This document shows, in pieces, positions 8,509 to 19,259 of a stretch of DNA of 64,000 bases. This stretch comes from Rathayibacter oskolensis. Lineage in GTDB: Bacteria; Actinomycetota; Actinomycetes; Actinomycetales; Microbacteriaceae. The notes under the pieces were generated by a model that saw only the letters and a program-made list of their open reading frames with translations, did not search any database and had not been told where the DNA came from. The stretch covers positions 434,001 through 498,000 of the forward strand of contig NZ_FXBM01000001.1 in NCBI RefSeq assembly GCF_900177245.1. The letters are read 5' to 3'. The position numbers and the translations under genes were made by a program. The first letter of the stretch is position 1, and the number at the start of each line of letters is the position of its first letter.

Positions 8509-8564
8509 GTTGCCCGGAAGCCCTCGTTCTCCGGCGAGAGAACGAGCCCTTCCGGGCAACTGAG
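8505..8564. repeat. Long intergenic palindrome, copy 2
   Basis: CTGAGTTGCCCGGAAGCCCT and CGTTCTC pair with GAGAACG and AGCCCTTCCGGGCAACTGAG with few mismatches around CGGC. The sequence is related to the palindrome at 7529-7590 (shared TGCCCGGAAG core and CTCGT/ACGAG inner arm). It includes the stop codon of the upstream gene and lies between convergent genes, so it may serve as a bidirectional terminator. Confidence 0.8.
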
Positions 8565-8576
8565 GAAGCGGAGAGC

Positions 8577-10199
<1,623 letters not shown>

Positions 10200-10268
10200 G
10201 ACGACCATAGTGTCAGCCCGCACCCCCGCGGCGGTACCGGCCCGGCGGGGCTGGCTAGGCTGTCCGCC

Positions 10269-11243
10269 ATGTCCGACAGCGCCTCCGAGACCCCCGCCTC
10301 CGAGACCCGCGTCTACAGCTATCTCGGGCCCTCCGGCACCTTCACGGAGGCGGCTCTCGCGCAGGTCCCGGAGGCGCGCGGCCACCAGTGGCGCAGCGTC
10401 GGCAACGTGGGGGAGGCGCTGGGCGATCTGGTCTCGGGCCGCAGCCACGGCGCCGTCATCGCGATCGAGAACTCGGTCGAGGGAGGCGTCACCGCCGCCC
10501 AGGACGCCCTCGCGAAGATCCCGGGTCTGCGGATCGTCGGCGAGTACCTCGTGCCGGTGTCGTTCATCCTCGTCGGCCGCCCCGGCACCCGACTCGAGGA
10601 CGTGCGGGTCGTCGCCGCGCACCCGGTCGCCTACGGCCAGTGCCGGCAGTGGCTCGACCGCGAGCTCCCGAGCCACGAGTACCTCCCGGCGTCGAGCAAC
10701 GTGCAGGCCACCATCGATCTGCTCGAGGGGGCGCCCGCCCAGGCCGCGATCGCGCCTCCGGGGATCGTCGCCCACCACGACGTCGAGGTGCTGGCCGAGA
10801 GGATCGGCGACAACCCGAACGCGGTCACGCGCTTCGTGCACGTCTCGCGCTCGACGCTGCTGCCCGCGCCGACCGGAGCCGACAAGACCAGTGTCATCGC
10901 CGAGCTGCCCGCCGACGAGCCGGGTGCGCTGCTCGACATGCTCGAGCAGTTCGCGACCCGCGGCGTGAACCTGAGCATGATCCAGTCGCGGCCGATCGGC
11001 GACGCCCTGGGCCGCTACCGCTTCGTGATCGACCTCGACGGCCACGCCCACGACGAGCGCGTCGCCGACGCCCTGATGGGGCTGCGCCGGTACAGCCCGC
11101 GGGTGATCTTCCTCGGCTCGTATCCCCGTGCGGATCGCCGTCCGGTCTCGTACGTGCGACGCTACGACGACGAGGTGTTCATCGAGGCCCGCGACTGGCT
11201 GCGCGGGATCCTGAGCGGAGAGCCGGAGGTCGATGATGACTGA
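10269..11243 (+). CDS. pheA: Prephenate dehydratase
   Basis: 324 residues. The periplasmic-binding-like catalytic domain begins with SYLGPSGTFTEAAL and has AVIAIENSVEGGV and the catalytic TRF motif (NAVTRFVHV). A C-terminal ACT domain (DEPGALLDMLEQFATRGVNL, then IQSRP) gives phenylalanine feedback control. It converts prephenate to phenylpyruvate. Monofunctional type, without chorismate mutase. The ATG at 10269 gives the expected N-terminus; the frame open to 9717 is pgm antisense. Its 3' end overlaps the next gene by 11 bp. Confidence 0.95.
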   Translation: MSDSASETPASETRVYSYLGPSGTFTEAALAQVPEARGHQWRSVGNVGEALGDLVSGRSHGAVIAIENSVEGGVTAAQDALAKIPGLRIVGEYLVPVSFILVGRPGTRLEDVRVVAAHPVAYGQCRQWLDRELPSHEYLPASSNVQATIDLLEGAPAQAAIAPPGIVAHHDVEVLAERIGDNPNAVTRFVHVSRSTLLPAPTGADKTSVIAELPADEPGALLDMLEQFATRGVNLSMIQSRPIGDALGRYRFVIDLDGHAHDERVADALMGLRRYSPRVIFLGSYPRADRRPVSYVRRYDDEVFIEARDWLRGILSGEPEVDDD

Positions 11244-11997
11244 TCGGGACGGTGCCGACCAGAGGGTCGAGCAGAAGCGGGTCGACCCGCGCTACGACGC
11301 CGCGTTCCAGCGCGGTTTCGCGGGCGGAGTCGACCGGGTGCGCGGGGACGAGCGCGCCTTCGCCCGGCCGGGGACCGGGCCGGTGCGCCCGGAGTCGATG
11401 CGCCCCGAGTCGATGCGCGAGTCAAGCCGCAGGGGGCCGAGCGTCGCGGGCCTCCCGCAGATCGCCGCCGTCGCCGAGACCCGGCGGTCGCGCCGAGCCG
11501 CGCCCCCCGAGCTCTCCGGCGCAGGACGCGCCGCCCTGGGAGACGACGCCCGCTCCCTCGCCGCCCGGGGATCGCAGCCCGCCGCGCTGCCGACCGGACC
11601 GGACACCCCCTGGGAGCCGCTCGCGGACGTCGCCGCGGACGAGCCGCGCCCGCCGGCCCCGGCGGCGGAGAACGCCCCGCTGCTGCGCAACCCGTGGCTG
11701 CTCGCCCTGCTGCTCGCCGGTCTCGCGGGGAGCGCGCTGGGCCTGTTCGTCCTCTACACCGGCTACTCGTCGCCGCCCGCCTCCTACTACGGCGACTCCG
11801 ACACCCCGTCGCCCGCCTGGATCCAGCGGCAGATCCTCTACTACGCCTCGATCCCGCTCCTGGGCTGCCTGCCCGGCTCGATGCTGCTGACCATCGCGGT
11901 CGCGGCCCTGCGCTGGCGGGGACGACCCGCTCCGTCGAGCGACCCGGCCGACGTCGATCAGACTCCGGACGCGCCGAACAGCAGCCCGAGCAGGTAG
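11233..11997 (+). CDS. Hypothetical membrane protein downstream of pheA
   Basis: 254 residues. The N-terminal ~150 residues are low-complexity, rich in Arg, Pro and Ala (DPRYDAAFQRGFAGGV near the start). Two hydrophobic helices follow at about 157-177 and 203-228, separated by an external loop rich in Ser and Tyr. GGAGG lies 5 bases before the ATG at 11233, inside the end of pheA, so it is translationally coupled to it. The function is unknown. The 3' end overlaps the convergent VIT-family gene by 40 bp. Confidence 0.7.
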   Translation: MMTDRDGADQRVEQKRVDPRYDAAFQRGFAGGVDRVRGDERAFARPGTGPVRPESMRPESMRESSRRGPSVAGLPQIAAVAETRRSRRAAPPELSGAGRAALGDDARSLAARGSQPAALPTGPDTPWEPLADVAADEPRPPAPAAENAPLLRNPWLLALLLAGLAGSALGLFVLYTGYSSPPASYYGDSDTPSPAWIQRQILYYASIPLLGCLPGSMLLTIAVAALRWRGRPAPSSDPADVDQTPDAPNSSPSR

Positions 11998-13064
11998 GTG
12001 ACCAGAGCCGCTCCGTAGCCGATCCCGAGCTGGCGCAGGGCGCGTGCGAGGGGTGGCGCCCCCGAGAGCAGCCCGACGATCGCGCCGGTCGCGAGGAGCG
12101 CCAGGCCGACCAGCACCGAGGCGACGATCACGGCGGTGAGTCCCGACAGTCCCAGCAGGTAGGGGAGGACCGGGATGATCGCTCCCGAGGCGAAGAAGCA
12201 GAAGCTCGAGAGGGCGGCGCCCATGCCCGTGCCGATCGACTCGTGCTCGTCGATCGACGGGTCGGCCTTCGGTCCGCCGATCGTGATCGGCGAGGTGGGC
12301 GCCGCTCCTCCGCGCAGGCCCGTGAAGACGGAGGCGGCCCGCGCGTCGGCCTGCTCCTGCGTCATCCCGCGGGCGCGGTAGACCAGGGCGAGCTCGTTGG
12401 CGTCGACGTCGAGGTCGGGGACGACCCGGTTCGTGTCGAGGTCGGGGTGGGAGGCCGAGAGCAGCTCGCGCTGCGACCGCACCGAGACGAACTCTCCCGC
12501 CCCCATCGAGAGGGCGCCCGCGAGCAGGCCAGCGATGCCGGTGAAGAGTACGACGCTCGTCGCGACACCGCTCGCCCCGACACCGAGGACCAGGGCGAGG
12601 TTCGAGACCAGCCCGTCGTTCGCTCCGAAGACCGCGGCGCGGAAGGTGCCCGAGAGCCGGCTGCGACCGCGCTCGGCGAGTCCGCGCACCACCTCGCCGT
12701 GGATGCGCTCGTCGGCCGCCATGGCCTCGGTCGCGTCGTCGTCGTCGGCGTAGGGCGAGCGCGCCTCCGCCCGCTGGATCAGCGCGAGCACGAAGACCGA
12801 GCCGAAGCGCCGGGTGAGGAAGCCGAGCAGGCGGGTGCGGGCGTCGGGGCGGGGCGAGGGCTCGGCCGCCGGGCCGAGGAGCTCCCGCCAGTGCTCCTCG
12901 TGCCTGCCCTCGGCCGCCGCGAGCGAGAGCAGGATCTCGCGCTCCTCGCCGGTGCGGCGCTTCGCGAGGTCGCGGTAGGTCGCCGCCTCGGCGAGCTCGT
13001 CGGCGAGATAGCGCCGCCAGCGCCGGATCTGCGTCGGGGTGGGGTCCGGAGCGGTACTCGCCAT
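11958..13064 (-). CDS. VIT1/CCC1 iron/manganese transporter with ferritin-like domain
   Basis: 368 residues. The first ~120 residues form a ferritin-like helical domain (ELAEAATYRDLAKR, then AEGRHEEHW with metal-ligand-type Glu and His). The VIT1/CCC1 membrane domain begins with FRAAVFGANDGLVSNLALVLG and carries GALSMGAGEFVSVRSQ, with five hydrophobic segments ending at the C-terminus. The family exports Fe2+ or Mn2+. The fused ferritin-like domain probably captures or oxidises metal (inference). The start at 13064 has AGGAGATCCC directly upstream. It is divergent from a hydroxy-acid oxidase across 293 bp. Confidence 0.85.
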   Translation of the reverse strand: MASTAPDPTPTQIRRWRRYLADELAEAATYRDLAKRRTGEEREILLSLAAAEGRHEEHWRELLGPAAEPSPRPDARTRLLGFLTRRFGSVFVLALIQRAEARSPYADDDDATEAMAADERIHGEVVRGLAERGRSRLSGTFRAAVFGANDGLVSNLALVLGVGASGVATSVVLFTGIAGLLAGALSMGAGEFVSVRSQRELLSASHPDLDTNRVVPDLDVDANELALVYRARGMTQEQADARAASVFTGLRGGAAPTSPITIGGPKADPSIDEHESIGTGMGAALSSFCFFASGAIIPVLPYLLGLSGLTAVIVASVLVGLALLATGAIVGLLSGAPPLARALRQLGIGYGAALVTYLLGLLFGASGV

Positions 13065-13357
13065 GGGATCTCCTGGGATCGGGCCCGCCGACCCGCGCGA
13101 GAGGACCGGCCAGGACGTGCGTCGACTGGCCGAAGGTCTCGTTCGCCCGCATCCGATCCGGATCCGGGTGGCGCGCCGGGCCCGGATCGTCCCGGACCAG
13201 CATGTCGACGTGCACTCGTCGTCCGCACTGCGGACGGTGGGAACTACTCCCCTTCGCGGCACCCACCGTAGCCGAGTTCGGCCCCGAGCGCCCGCCCGCG
13301 GCTAGGGTCGAGGCGCGACGGGCCGACGACCGCCCGACGTCGAAGGGGAGGCCGCCG

Positions 13358-14413
13358 ATGACCGCCGGCAGCGCGGAGTCACGCAGACGCATCGGCGAGC
13401 TCGAGGAGCGCGCCCGCGAGGCGCTGCCCTGGTACGTCGCCGACTACTACGGCGCCGTCGCGGGCGGACACCTCGAGCGCGACGCCGATCTGGCCGCGTG
13501 GGACGCCGTCCGCTTCCGCCCGGCCGCTCTGCGCGGCGCTCTGGACGCGTCGACGACGACCACCGTCCTCGGCACGAGCGTCGCGACTCCGCTGCTCATC
13601 GCGCCGATGGCGCAGCAGGTGGCGGCCGACCCGCGGGGCGAGATCGCGATGGCGGAGGCGGCGGCGCGCGCCGGCACGCTCCTCGGCGTCTCGACCAACA
13701 CGGCCCTGCCCTTCGAGCGCATCGCGGCGGAGGGGGCGCCGTGGTGGTTCCAGGTGTACCTGCTCTCCGATCCCGAGGTGACGCGGGCGCTGGTCGAGCG
13801 CGCCGCCTCCGCCGGTGCGCGCGCACTGATGCTGACGGTCGAGATGCCGGTGCTGCGCGGGGACCGCCCCGGGATCGAACCTCTCGGCTGGCCCGACATC
13901 CCGGGCCGCGCGCGTCTCGGCAACCTGACCGAGGCGGAGCGCGAGCGCGTGCTGGGGCAGCCGATCCCCAATCCGGGTCTCGACGACATCGGCGGGCTCG
14001 CCGCCGTCTCAGGACTGCCCGTGCTGGTCAAGGGCGTGCTGCGCGGCGAGGACGCGCGGCGCGCGGTCGACGCGGGCGCCTCCGGGGTGATCGTCTCGAC
14101 GCACGGCGGGAGGCGGATGGACGGCTCCGTCACCGCGGTCGGCGCCCTCGCCGAGGTGGTCGACGCCGTCGGCCGCGACGCCGAGGTCTTCGTCGACAGC
14201 GGAGTGCGGTCGGGGCGCCACGTGCTCGCCGCCCTCGCCCTCGGAGCCCGCGCCGCCTTCGTCGGACGACCGCTGCTCTGGGCGCTCGCCGTGGGCGGAG
14301 CCGACGAGGTGGCCGCGCTGCTGGCGCTGCTCGGCGACGAGTTCCGGGTGATGCTGAAGCAGTCGGGAGTCGCGTCGCTGCGCGATCTGGAGGGTCTGGC
14401 CGTCGCGCCGTGA
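13358..14413 (+). CDS. FMN-dependent alpha-hydroxy-acid oxidase/dehydrogenase
   Basis: 351 residues, the family's usual size. The N-terminal WYVADYYGAVAGG resembles the conserved DYY region, and TPLLIAPMAQQ, QVYLLSDPEVT and VKGVLRGEDA follow. The catalytic His lies in VSTHGGRRMDGS; the usual SNHG is STHG here, but His, the following Arg and Asp are kept. FMN phosphate binding fits FVDSGVRSGRHVLAALALGA and AFVGRP. It oxidises an (S)-2-hydroxy acid, plausibly lactate or mandelate. The ATG at 13358 follows GGGGAGG. It is monocistronic. Confidence 0.88.
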   Translation: MTAGSAESRRRIGELEERAREALPWYVADYYGAVAGGHLERDADLAAWDAVRFRPAALRGALDASTTTTVLGTSVATPLLIAPMAQQVAADPRGEIAMAEAAARAGTLLGVSTNTALPFERIAAEGAPWWFQVYLLSDPEVTRALVERAASAGARALMLTVEMPVLRGDRPGIEPLGWPDIPGRARLGNLTEAERERVLGQPIPNPGLDDIGGLAAVSGLPVLVKGVLRGEDARRAVDAGASGVIVSTHGGRRMDGSVTAVGALAEVVDAVGRDAEVFVDSGVRSGRHVLAALALGARAAFVGRPLLWALAVGGADEVAALLALLGDEFRVMLKQSGVASLRDLEGLAVAP

Positions 14414-14418
14414 CGCGG

Positions 14419-15402
14419 TCAGTCCGCGTCCGCGGTCCGCACCAGCAGTGACCCCGGGTCGACCCGGATCCGGACCGCGGACGCGAGACCGAAGCCGTCG
14501 CCGTCGAGCTGGATCTCCTGCGCCTCCTCCATGCGGATCCGGATGTCCCCGCCGCGGAGATAGGTGACGTCGCGCGCGTCCTTGCGCAGGTCGATCAGCT
14601 TCCGACCCGCGGCGGAGCGGCGCAGGACCCCGTTCTCCCAGGTGAGGGTGTTCCAGACCTTCAGCCAGCCGAACGGACCGCGCGGCCGCAGGGCGACGAT
14701 GTCGAGCACGCCGTCGTCGGGCACGGCCTCGGGGATGAGCAGGATCCCGCCGGGCAGCACGCCGCAGTTGCCGACCATCACGGAGTGCGCCGACACCGAG
14801 CGCGAGGGCGACCCGTCGAGCGAGTAGCGCAGCCGGACCGGCTGGAGCTCGGCGAGCGCGCGCATCCCGCCGTCGACGTAGGCCAGCCAGCCGACCGCCT
14901 TCTTGAGCTTCGTGCTCGTCTTCGCGATCATCTTCGCGTCGATGCCGAGCCCCGCCATCACGACGAAGGCGTGCTCGTGGGGCGTGCCGTCGGGGCGCTC
15001 GAGGGTGGCCACTCCGGTGTCGATGCGGCGTTCGTGCCCGTCGAACGCGATGCGCACCGACTCCTCGAACCCCAGCGGCAGACCGAGGTTGCGCACGAGC
15101 AGGTTGCCGGTGCCGAACGGGACGACCGCCAGGGCCGTGCCCGATCCGCGCAGGCCCTCCGCCACCGCGCGCACGGTGCCGTCACCGCCGACCGCGAGGA
15201 CGACGTCGACCCCGGAGGCGGCGGCCGCCCTGGCCTGCGTGCCGCCCGGCTCCGACGGCGTCGTCTCGAACCAGACCGTCGGCTCCCAGCCGTGCGCCTC
15301 CTCCGCCGCGGTCACGAGGCGGCGGAGGCGGGCCTGGTCGCCCTTCGTGGGATTGGCGACGACGGCCGCTCGTCGTGGTCCGGTCGGGGTCATGCCGGTC
15401 AC
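14419..15402 (-). CDS. Diacylglycerol/lipid kinase family protein
   Basis: 327 residues. The DAGK catalytic signature [18 protein letters not shown] is at about residues 67-84, followed by VPFGTGNLL (nucleotide/lipid site), and a C-terminal beta-sandwich domain with [20 protein letters not shown]. Members phosphorylate diacylglycerol or related lipids at the membrane. Two in-frame ATGs (15402, 15393) are possible starts. It converges on the hydroxy-acid oxidase with a 5-bp gap and lies 21 bp after the crotonase-family gene on the same strand, so the two may be co-transcribed. Confidence 0.9.
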   Translation of the reverse strand: MTGMTPTGPRRAAVVANPTKGDQARLRRLVTAAEEAHGWEPTVWFETTPSEPGGTQARAAAASGVDVVLAVGGDGTVRAVAEGLRGSGTALAVVPFGTGNLLVRNLGLPLGFEESVRIAFDGHERRIDTGVATLERPDGTPHEHAFVVMAGLGIDAKMIAKTSTKLKKAVGWLAYVDGGMRALAELQPVRLRYSLDGSPSRSVSAHSVMVGNCGVLPGGILLIPEAVPDDGVLDIVALRPRGPFGWLKVWNTLTWENGVLRRSAAGRKLIDLRKDARDVTYLRGGDIRIRMEEAQEIQLDGDGFGLASAVRIRVDPGSLLVRTADAD

Positions 15403-15423
15403 GCTAGCGGGAGGCGCCTGGGG

Positions 15424-16254
15424 CTACACCCGCGCGGCGGTCCGCCGGGGCCGCGCGGCGCGACGGCGCTGCCGCTCGTGCTCCGCGTCCATCAGCGCAC
15501 GGGTCGCGGGGACGGCCAGCAGCTCGACCAGCACGTCGGTCTCCTCGGCCGAGCGCTCGACGCGGTGCGCCGCATCGGTGCGGAGCAGCCGCTTGGCGGC
15601 CGCGGCCACGTGCGGGGGGCGAGCGGCGAGCGCCTGGACCCGCTCGCGCACCCGCTCCGTGAGCTCCGACCGCGGGACGACCTCGGTGACGAGCTGCCAC
15701 TCCAGCGCCTCGCTCGCGCGGACGGGCCGGCCCGTGAGCACGAAGTCGAGCGCACGACGACGCCCGATCGCGCGGGGGAGGGAGTCGGTCACCCCGCAGT
15801 CGGGGACGAGGCCGACGTCGCCGTAGGCGCTGAGGAAGACGGCCGCGGGAGTCGCGATCACGATGTCGGCCGCGAGCGCGAAGGCGATGCCCGCACCCGC
15901 CGTCATCCCGTCGATCGCGCAGACGACCACGGCGCCACTCGTCTCGAGGAGGTGGAACGCCTCCGCCGCGGTCGTCGCGAGGTCGCGCAGGTAGTGGTCG
16001 GGACGCGGGGCGCTCATGATCGCCGAGACGTCGCCTCCGGTGCAGAACGCCCGGCCCGTCGACTCGACGACGATCACCGAGCAGCTCGAATCGGGCGCGC
16101 GGAGCTCGAGCACCGCGCTCAGCAGCAGGCGGGCGGTGCCGAGGTCGATCGCATTCAGCGCGTCGGGGCGGTCGAGGAGGATCCGGGCGACGGGGCCGTC
16201 GCGCTCGACGCGCACGGGGAGGGGCCGGTCGGCCGCGGGGTTCGGGTGGGTCAT
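15424..16254 (-). CDS. Enoyl-CoA hydratase/isomerase (crotonase) family protein
   Basis: 276 residues. The crotonase fold is clear: [14 protein letters not shown], the oxyanion-hole segments [13 protein letters not shown] and [20 protein letters not shown], and [22 protein letters not shown]. The first catalytic Glu of true hydratases (CEL) is absent (AGIAFAL), while GLVPDCG keeps an Asp as in isomerases of the PaaG type. Isomerase or another crotonase chemistry is therefore more likely than hydration. The start at 16254 fits the family N-terminus. Acts in the cytoplasm on acyl-CoA. Confidence 0.85.
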   Translation of the reverse strand: MTHPNPAADRPLPVRVERDGPVARILLDRPDALNAIDLGTARLLLSAVLELRAPDSSCSVIVVESTGRAFCTGGDVSAIMSAPRPDHYLRDLATTAAEAFHLLETSGAVVVCAIDGMTAGAGIAFALAADIVIATPAAVFLSAYGDVGLVPDCGVTDSLPRAIGRRRALDFVLTGRPVRASEALEWQLVTEVVPRSELTERVRERVQALAARPPHVAAAAKRLLRTDAAHRVERSAEETDVLVELLAVPATRALMDAEHERQRRRAARPRRTAARV

Positions 16255-16386
16255 GGGGCGGATGCGCTTTCCTCGGGTGGGGCGGGGTGTCGAGGAGTGT
16301 TCGCAGCCCCGCCGCCGACGGTTCGGCCCTCGGGGCGGATGGTCAGGTGCCGCGGGCGGGTCGATGCGCCCGTCTACACTGCTGGG

Positions 16387-17658
16387 GTGATTGATCCCGT
16401 ACTTCTGCGCGAGAACCCGGACGTCCTGAAGCGCTCGCAGGAGGCGCGCGGCGACTCCGTCGAGCTCGTCGACGAGGCGCTCGAGGCCGATCGCGTGCGC
16501 CGGTCGGCGATCACGGAGGCGGAGCGGCTGCGTGCCGAGCAGAACGCCTTCGGCAAGACCGTCGCGAAGGCTCCGAAGGACGAGAAGGCGGCCCTCGTCG
16601 CCGAGGCCCAGCGCCTCGCCGCAGGCGCCAAGGCGGCGCAGTCCGAGGCTGCGGAGGCCGACGAGCGCTTCACCTCGCTCGTCAGGCGCATCGCGAACCC
16701 GATCATCGACGGCGTGCCGGCCGGCGGCGAGGAGTCGTTCGACCTGCTGCGCACCGTCGGCGAGCGACCCGTGTTCGACTTCGCGCCCCGCGACCACCTC
16801 GAGATCGGCGAGCTGCTCGACGGCATCGACATGCAGCGCGGCGCCAAGGTCAGCGGCGCCCGCTTCTACTTCCTGAAGGGGCTCGTCGCCCGGCTCGAGA
16901 TCGCCCTGATGAACCTCGGCCTCGAGCGCGCGCTCGAGGCGGGCTTCACGCCGATGATCACGCCGACGCTGGTGCGCCCCGAGATCATGGACGGCACCGG
17001 GTTCCTCGGCGAGCACGACGACGAGGTCTACCGCCTCCGCGACGACGACCTCTACCTCACCGGCACCAGCGAGGTGGCGCTCGCCGGGTACCACAGCGAC
17101 GAGATCCTCGACCTGTCGGCCGGCCCCAAGCGCTACGCGGGCTGGAGCACCTGCTACCGCCGTGAGGCGGGATCGGGCGGGCGCGACACCCGCGGCATCA
17201 TCCGCGTGCACCAGTTCTCGAAGCTCGAGATGTTCGTCTACGCACTCCCGGAGGAGGCGGAGGCCGAGCACGAGCGCCTGGTCGCGCACCAGGAGGCGAT
17301 GCTGCAGAGCCTCGGGCTGCACTACCGCGTCATCGACGTCGCCGCGGGCGATCTCGGTCAGAGCGCCGCCCGCAAGTTCGACGTCGAGGCCTGGGTGCCG
17401 ACGCAGGACTCGTACCGGGAGCTCACGTCGACCTCGAACTGCACCACGTTCCAGGCCCGCCGCCTCGACACGCGCTACCGCACCGAGTCGGGGAAGACGG
17501 CTCCGGTCGCCACCCTGAACGGCACCCTCGCGACGACCCGCTGGATCGTGGCCCTGCTCGAGACGCACCAGCGCGCCGACGGCTCGGTGCTGGTGCCGGA
17601 GGTGCTGCGCCCGCACCTCGGCGGGCTCGAGGTCCTCGAGCCGGTCACGACCGCATGA
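16387..17658 (+). CDS. serS: Seryl-tRNA synthetase
   Basis: 423 residues. The N-terminal tRNA-binding coiled coil (about 25-110, [16 protein letters not shown]) is followed by the class II core: motif 1-like [15 protein letters not shown], motif 2 [19 protein letters not shown] and motif 3 [15 protein letters not shown]. It charges tRNA-Ser. The GTG at 16387 gives the family start [17 protein letters not shown]; the very long frame upstream is antisense to other genes. The next gene starts within its stop (ATGA). A tRNA-Ser gene lies 0.9 kb downstream. Confidence 0.97.
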   Translation: MIDPVLLRENPDVLKRSQEARGDSVELVDEALEADRVRRSAITEAERLRAEQNAFGKTVAKAPKDEKAALVAEAQRLAAGAKAAQSEAAEADERFTSLVRRIANPIIDGVPAGGEESFDLLRTVGERPVFDFAPRDHLEIGELLDGIDMQRGAKVSGARFYFLKGLVARLEIALMNLGLERALEAGFTPMITPTLVRPEIMDGTGFLGEHDDEVYRLRDDDLYLTGTSEVALAGYHSDEILDLSAGPKRYAGWSTCYRREAGSGGRDTRGIIRVHQFSKLEMFVYALPEEAEAEHERLVAHQEAMLQSLGLHYRVIDVAAGDLGQSAARKFDVEAWVPTQDSYRELTSTSNCTTFQARRLDTRYRTESGKTAPVATLNGTLATTRWIVALLETHQRADGSVLVPEVLRPHLGGLEVLEPVTTA

Positions 17659-18476
17659 GCGCGCCCCGCGTCTCCGGGCGCCGACTGATCGCCCTCGACA
17701 TCGACGGCACCGTCATGCACGAGGACGGCACGATCACCGAGGCCGTGACCGAGGCGATCGCGCGCGCTGTCGCCGAGGGCGACGAGGTGATGCTGGCGAC
17801 CGGGCGCTCGCCCGCGTCGACGCTCCCCGTGGTGGCCCGGCTCGGCATCGCTCCCGAGTACGTCGTCTGCTGCAACGGCGCGGTGACGCTCCGCCGCGAC
17901 GACGACGCGGTCGGCGGCTACCGACCCGACGTCGTCGAGACGTTCGACCCCTCCGAGGTGCTGCAGAACATCCGGCGCTTCCTCCCCGATGCGCACTACG
18001 CCGTCGAGGACGCCGAGGGCGCCTTCTTCTACACCGAGGCGTTCCCCGGGGGAGCGGTGATGGGCGTCGAGACGACGCACGTGCCGTTCGAGGAGCTGCT
18101 CGGCCGGCTCTGCACCCGCGTGGTCGTCATCTCGCCCGAGACCGGCATCGACGAGTTCTCGGGCCTCGTCGAGCAGATGGGTCTGCACCAGGTCAGCTAC
18201 GCGATCGGCTGGACCGCGTGGCTCGACATCGCCCCGCACGGAGTCAACAAGTCGACGGCCCTCGAGCTGGTGCGTCAGGAGCTCGGCATCGACCGCGCCG
18301 ACGTCGTCGCGGTCGGCGACGGCCGCAACGACATCGAGATGCTCACGTGGGCGGCCGCGGAGGGGTCGGGCCTCGCGATGGGGCAGGCTCCGGAGGAGGT
18401 GCAGGCGGTCGCCTCGGCCGTCGTGCCTCCGGTGCACGAGGACGGCGTGGCGGCGGCGCTGGGGGCGCTGCGCTGA
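17655..18476 (+). CDS. Cof-type HAD hydrolase
   Basis: 273 residues. HAD motif I is [15 protein letters not shown] (nucleophile and acid/base Asp), motif II is VMLATGRSP, motif III uses the Lys of [11 protein letters not shown] and motif IV is [13 protein letters not shown]. The large C2-type cap lies between about 85 and 190. These enzymes dephosphorylate sugar phosphates or similar metabolites. It overlaps serS by four bases (ATGA), so translation is coupled; this serS-HAD pairing is common in actinobacteria. Confidence 0.9.
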   Translation: MSAPRVSGRRLIALDIDGTVMHEDGTITEAVTEAIARAVAEGDEVMLATGRSPASTLPVVARLGIAPEYVVCCNGAVTLRRDDDAVGGYRPDVVETFDPSEVLQNIRRFLPDAHYAVEDAEGAFFYTEAFPGGAVMGVETTHVPFEELLGRLCTRVVVISPETGIDEFSGLVEQMGLHQVSYAIGWTAWLDIAPHGVNKSTALELVRQELGIDRADVVAVGDGRNDIEMLTWAAAEGSGLAMGQAPEEVQAVASAVVPPVHEDGVAAALGALR

Positions 18477-18541
18477 CGCGCCCGGCGCCCGGATGAGCCC
18501 GTCGGTTACTATCGACTGTCTCTCCCCGCGGGGAGCGGCAG

Positions 18542-18626
18542 GGAGGGCTGTCCGAGCGGCCGATGGAGCCAGTCTTGAAAACTGGTGGGCAGAGATGTCT
18601 CGTGGGTTCGAATCCCACGCCCTCCG
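18542..18626 (+). tRNA. tRNA-Ser (anticodon TGA), attachment site
   Basis: The acceptor arms GGAGGGC and GCCCTCC pair, with discriminator G at 18626 and no encoded CCA. The anticodon stem-loop is CCAGT-CTTGAAA-ACTGG (anticodon TGA). A long variable arm is typical of tRNA-Ser, and the T arm is GTGGG-TTCGAAT-CCCAC. Its 3' half from 18571 is duplicated at 30097-30152, so a mobile element is integrated here. The tRNA is intact because the element supplies the 3' half. Confidence 0.95.
18571..18601 (+). repeat. attL core (31-bp direct repeat)
   Basis: AGTCTTGAAAACTGGTGGGC followed by AGAGATGTCTC, identical to 30097-30127. It covers the anticodon stem-loop and variable arm of tRNA-Ser(UGA). Identity breaks at 18602 where the T-stem begins. 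Confidence 0.92.
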
Positions 18627-18746
18627 CCGCGTAAACACTGGGATCCGCTAGGGTCGGCTCGCTTGCCGGCCAGGGTCGTCCAGGAGGCAATCCCCTCCGA
18701 AACCCCGCGGCGCTGAATGAACGCCGCGTTCGGTTACAGTCGAGCC

Positions 18747-19259
18747 ATGACCGAGGCGCCCGCGAAAGCCCCGCGCACGTTCCGCATCGGCAACGGCCAA
18801 ATCGTCCTCGGATGGAAGCAGTACGTCGCCCTCGTGGGTTGCGTGGTGATCATCGTGATCGGCTTCGCGACGAACACCGCGAATCCCTGGGCTGGTGCTC
18901 TCGTCGCTCTGTCGACGGTCATCGGAACGTTGGTCGGTGTCGCGCTGCAGTTCCAACCCGTTGCCACGGACCCCTCACCTCGTGCGCTCGCCGCCATTCG
19001 TGGCCTGGGGAACATCTCACAGTCGACGGCCGACGCGAATCAGATCGTCGCTCAGGTGTTGACCGCCTCGAAGGAGGCGCGGACTCAGACGGGGCTCCTG
19101 TCCGTGCAACTGGATCTCGCTCAGATTGTCACGGACATCCGCATGTCGATGGTCCAATGGGAGGGCGTCGCACCTGGCTCCGTAGCGAGCTACGAGGAAG
19201 ACAGGGTCAAGAGCCGCGAATTGTTCCAGCGCCTCGCCGAGAAGGAGAACGATGTCTGA
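18747..19259 (+). CDS. Two-TM membrane protein, element cargo
   Basis: 170 residues from the ATG at 18747; an ATG ten codons upstream (18717) is also possible. Two hydrophobic helices (about 29-45 and 50-72) are followed by a ~95-residue cytoplasmic, helix-prone tail (NISQSTADANQIVAQVLTAS, then LSVQLDLAQIVTDIRMSM). No recognised domain; the two-helix hairpin plus soluble tail is reminiscent of membrane sensor/effector proteins, but that is only a topology argument. It is the first gene inside attL and overlaps the next gene by 8 bp, forming a three-gene cassette. Confidence 0.65.
   Translation: MTEAPAKAPRTFRIGNGQIVLGWKQYVALVGCVVIIVIGFATNTANPWAGALVALSTVIGTLVGVALQFQPVATDPSPRALAAIRGLGNISQSTADANQIVAQVLTASKEARTQTGLLSVQLDLAQIVTDIRMSMVQWEGVAPGSVASYEEDRVKSRELFQRLAEKENDV

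Noticed and set aside
14785-16386. Extension of the serS frame far upstream
   Set aside because: The extra ~530 codons are antisense to the lipid kinase and crotonase genes; family N-terminus starts at 16387.
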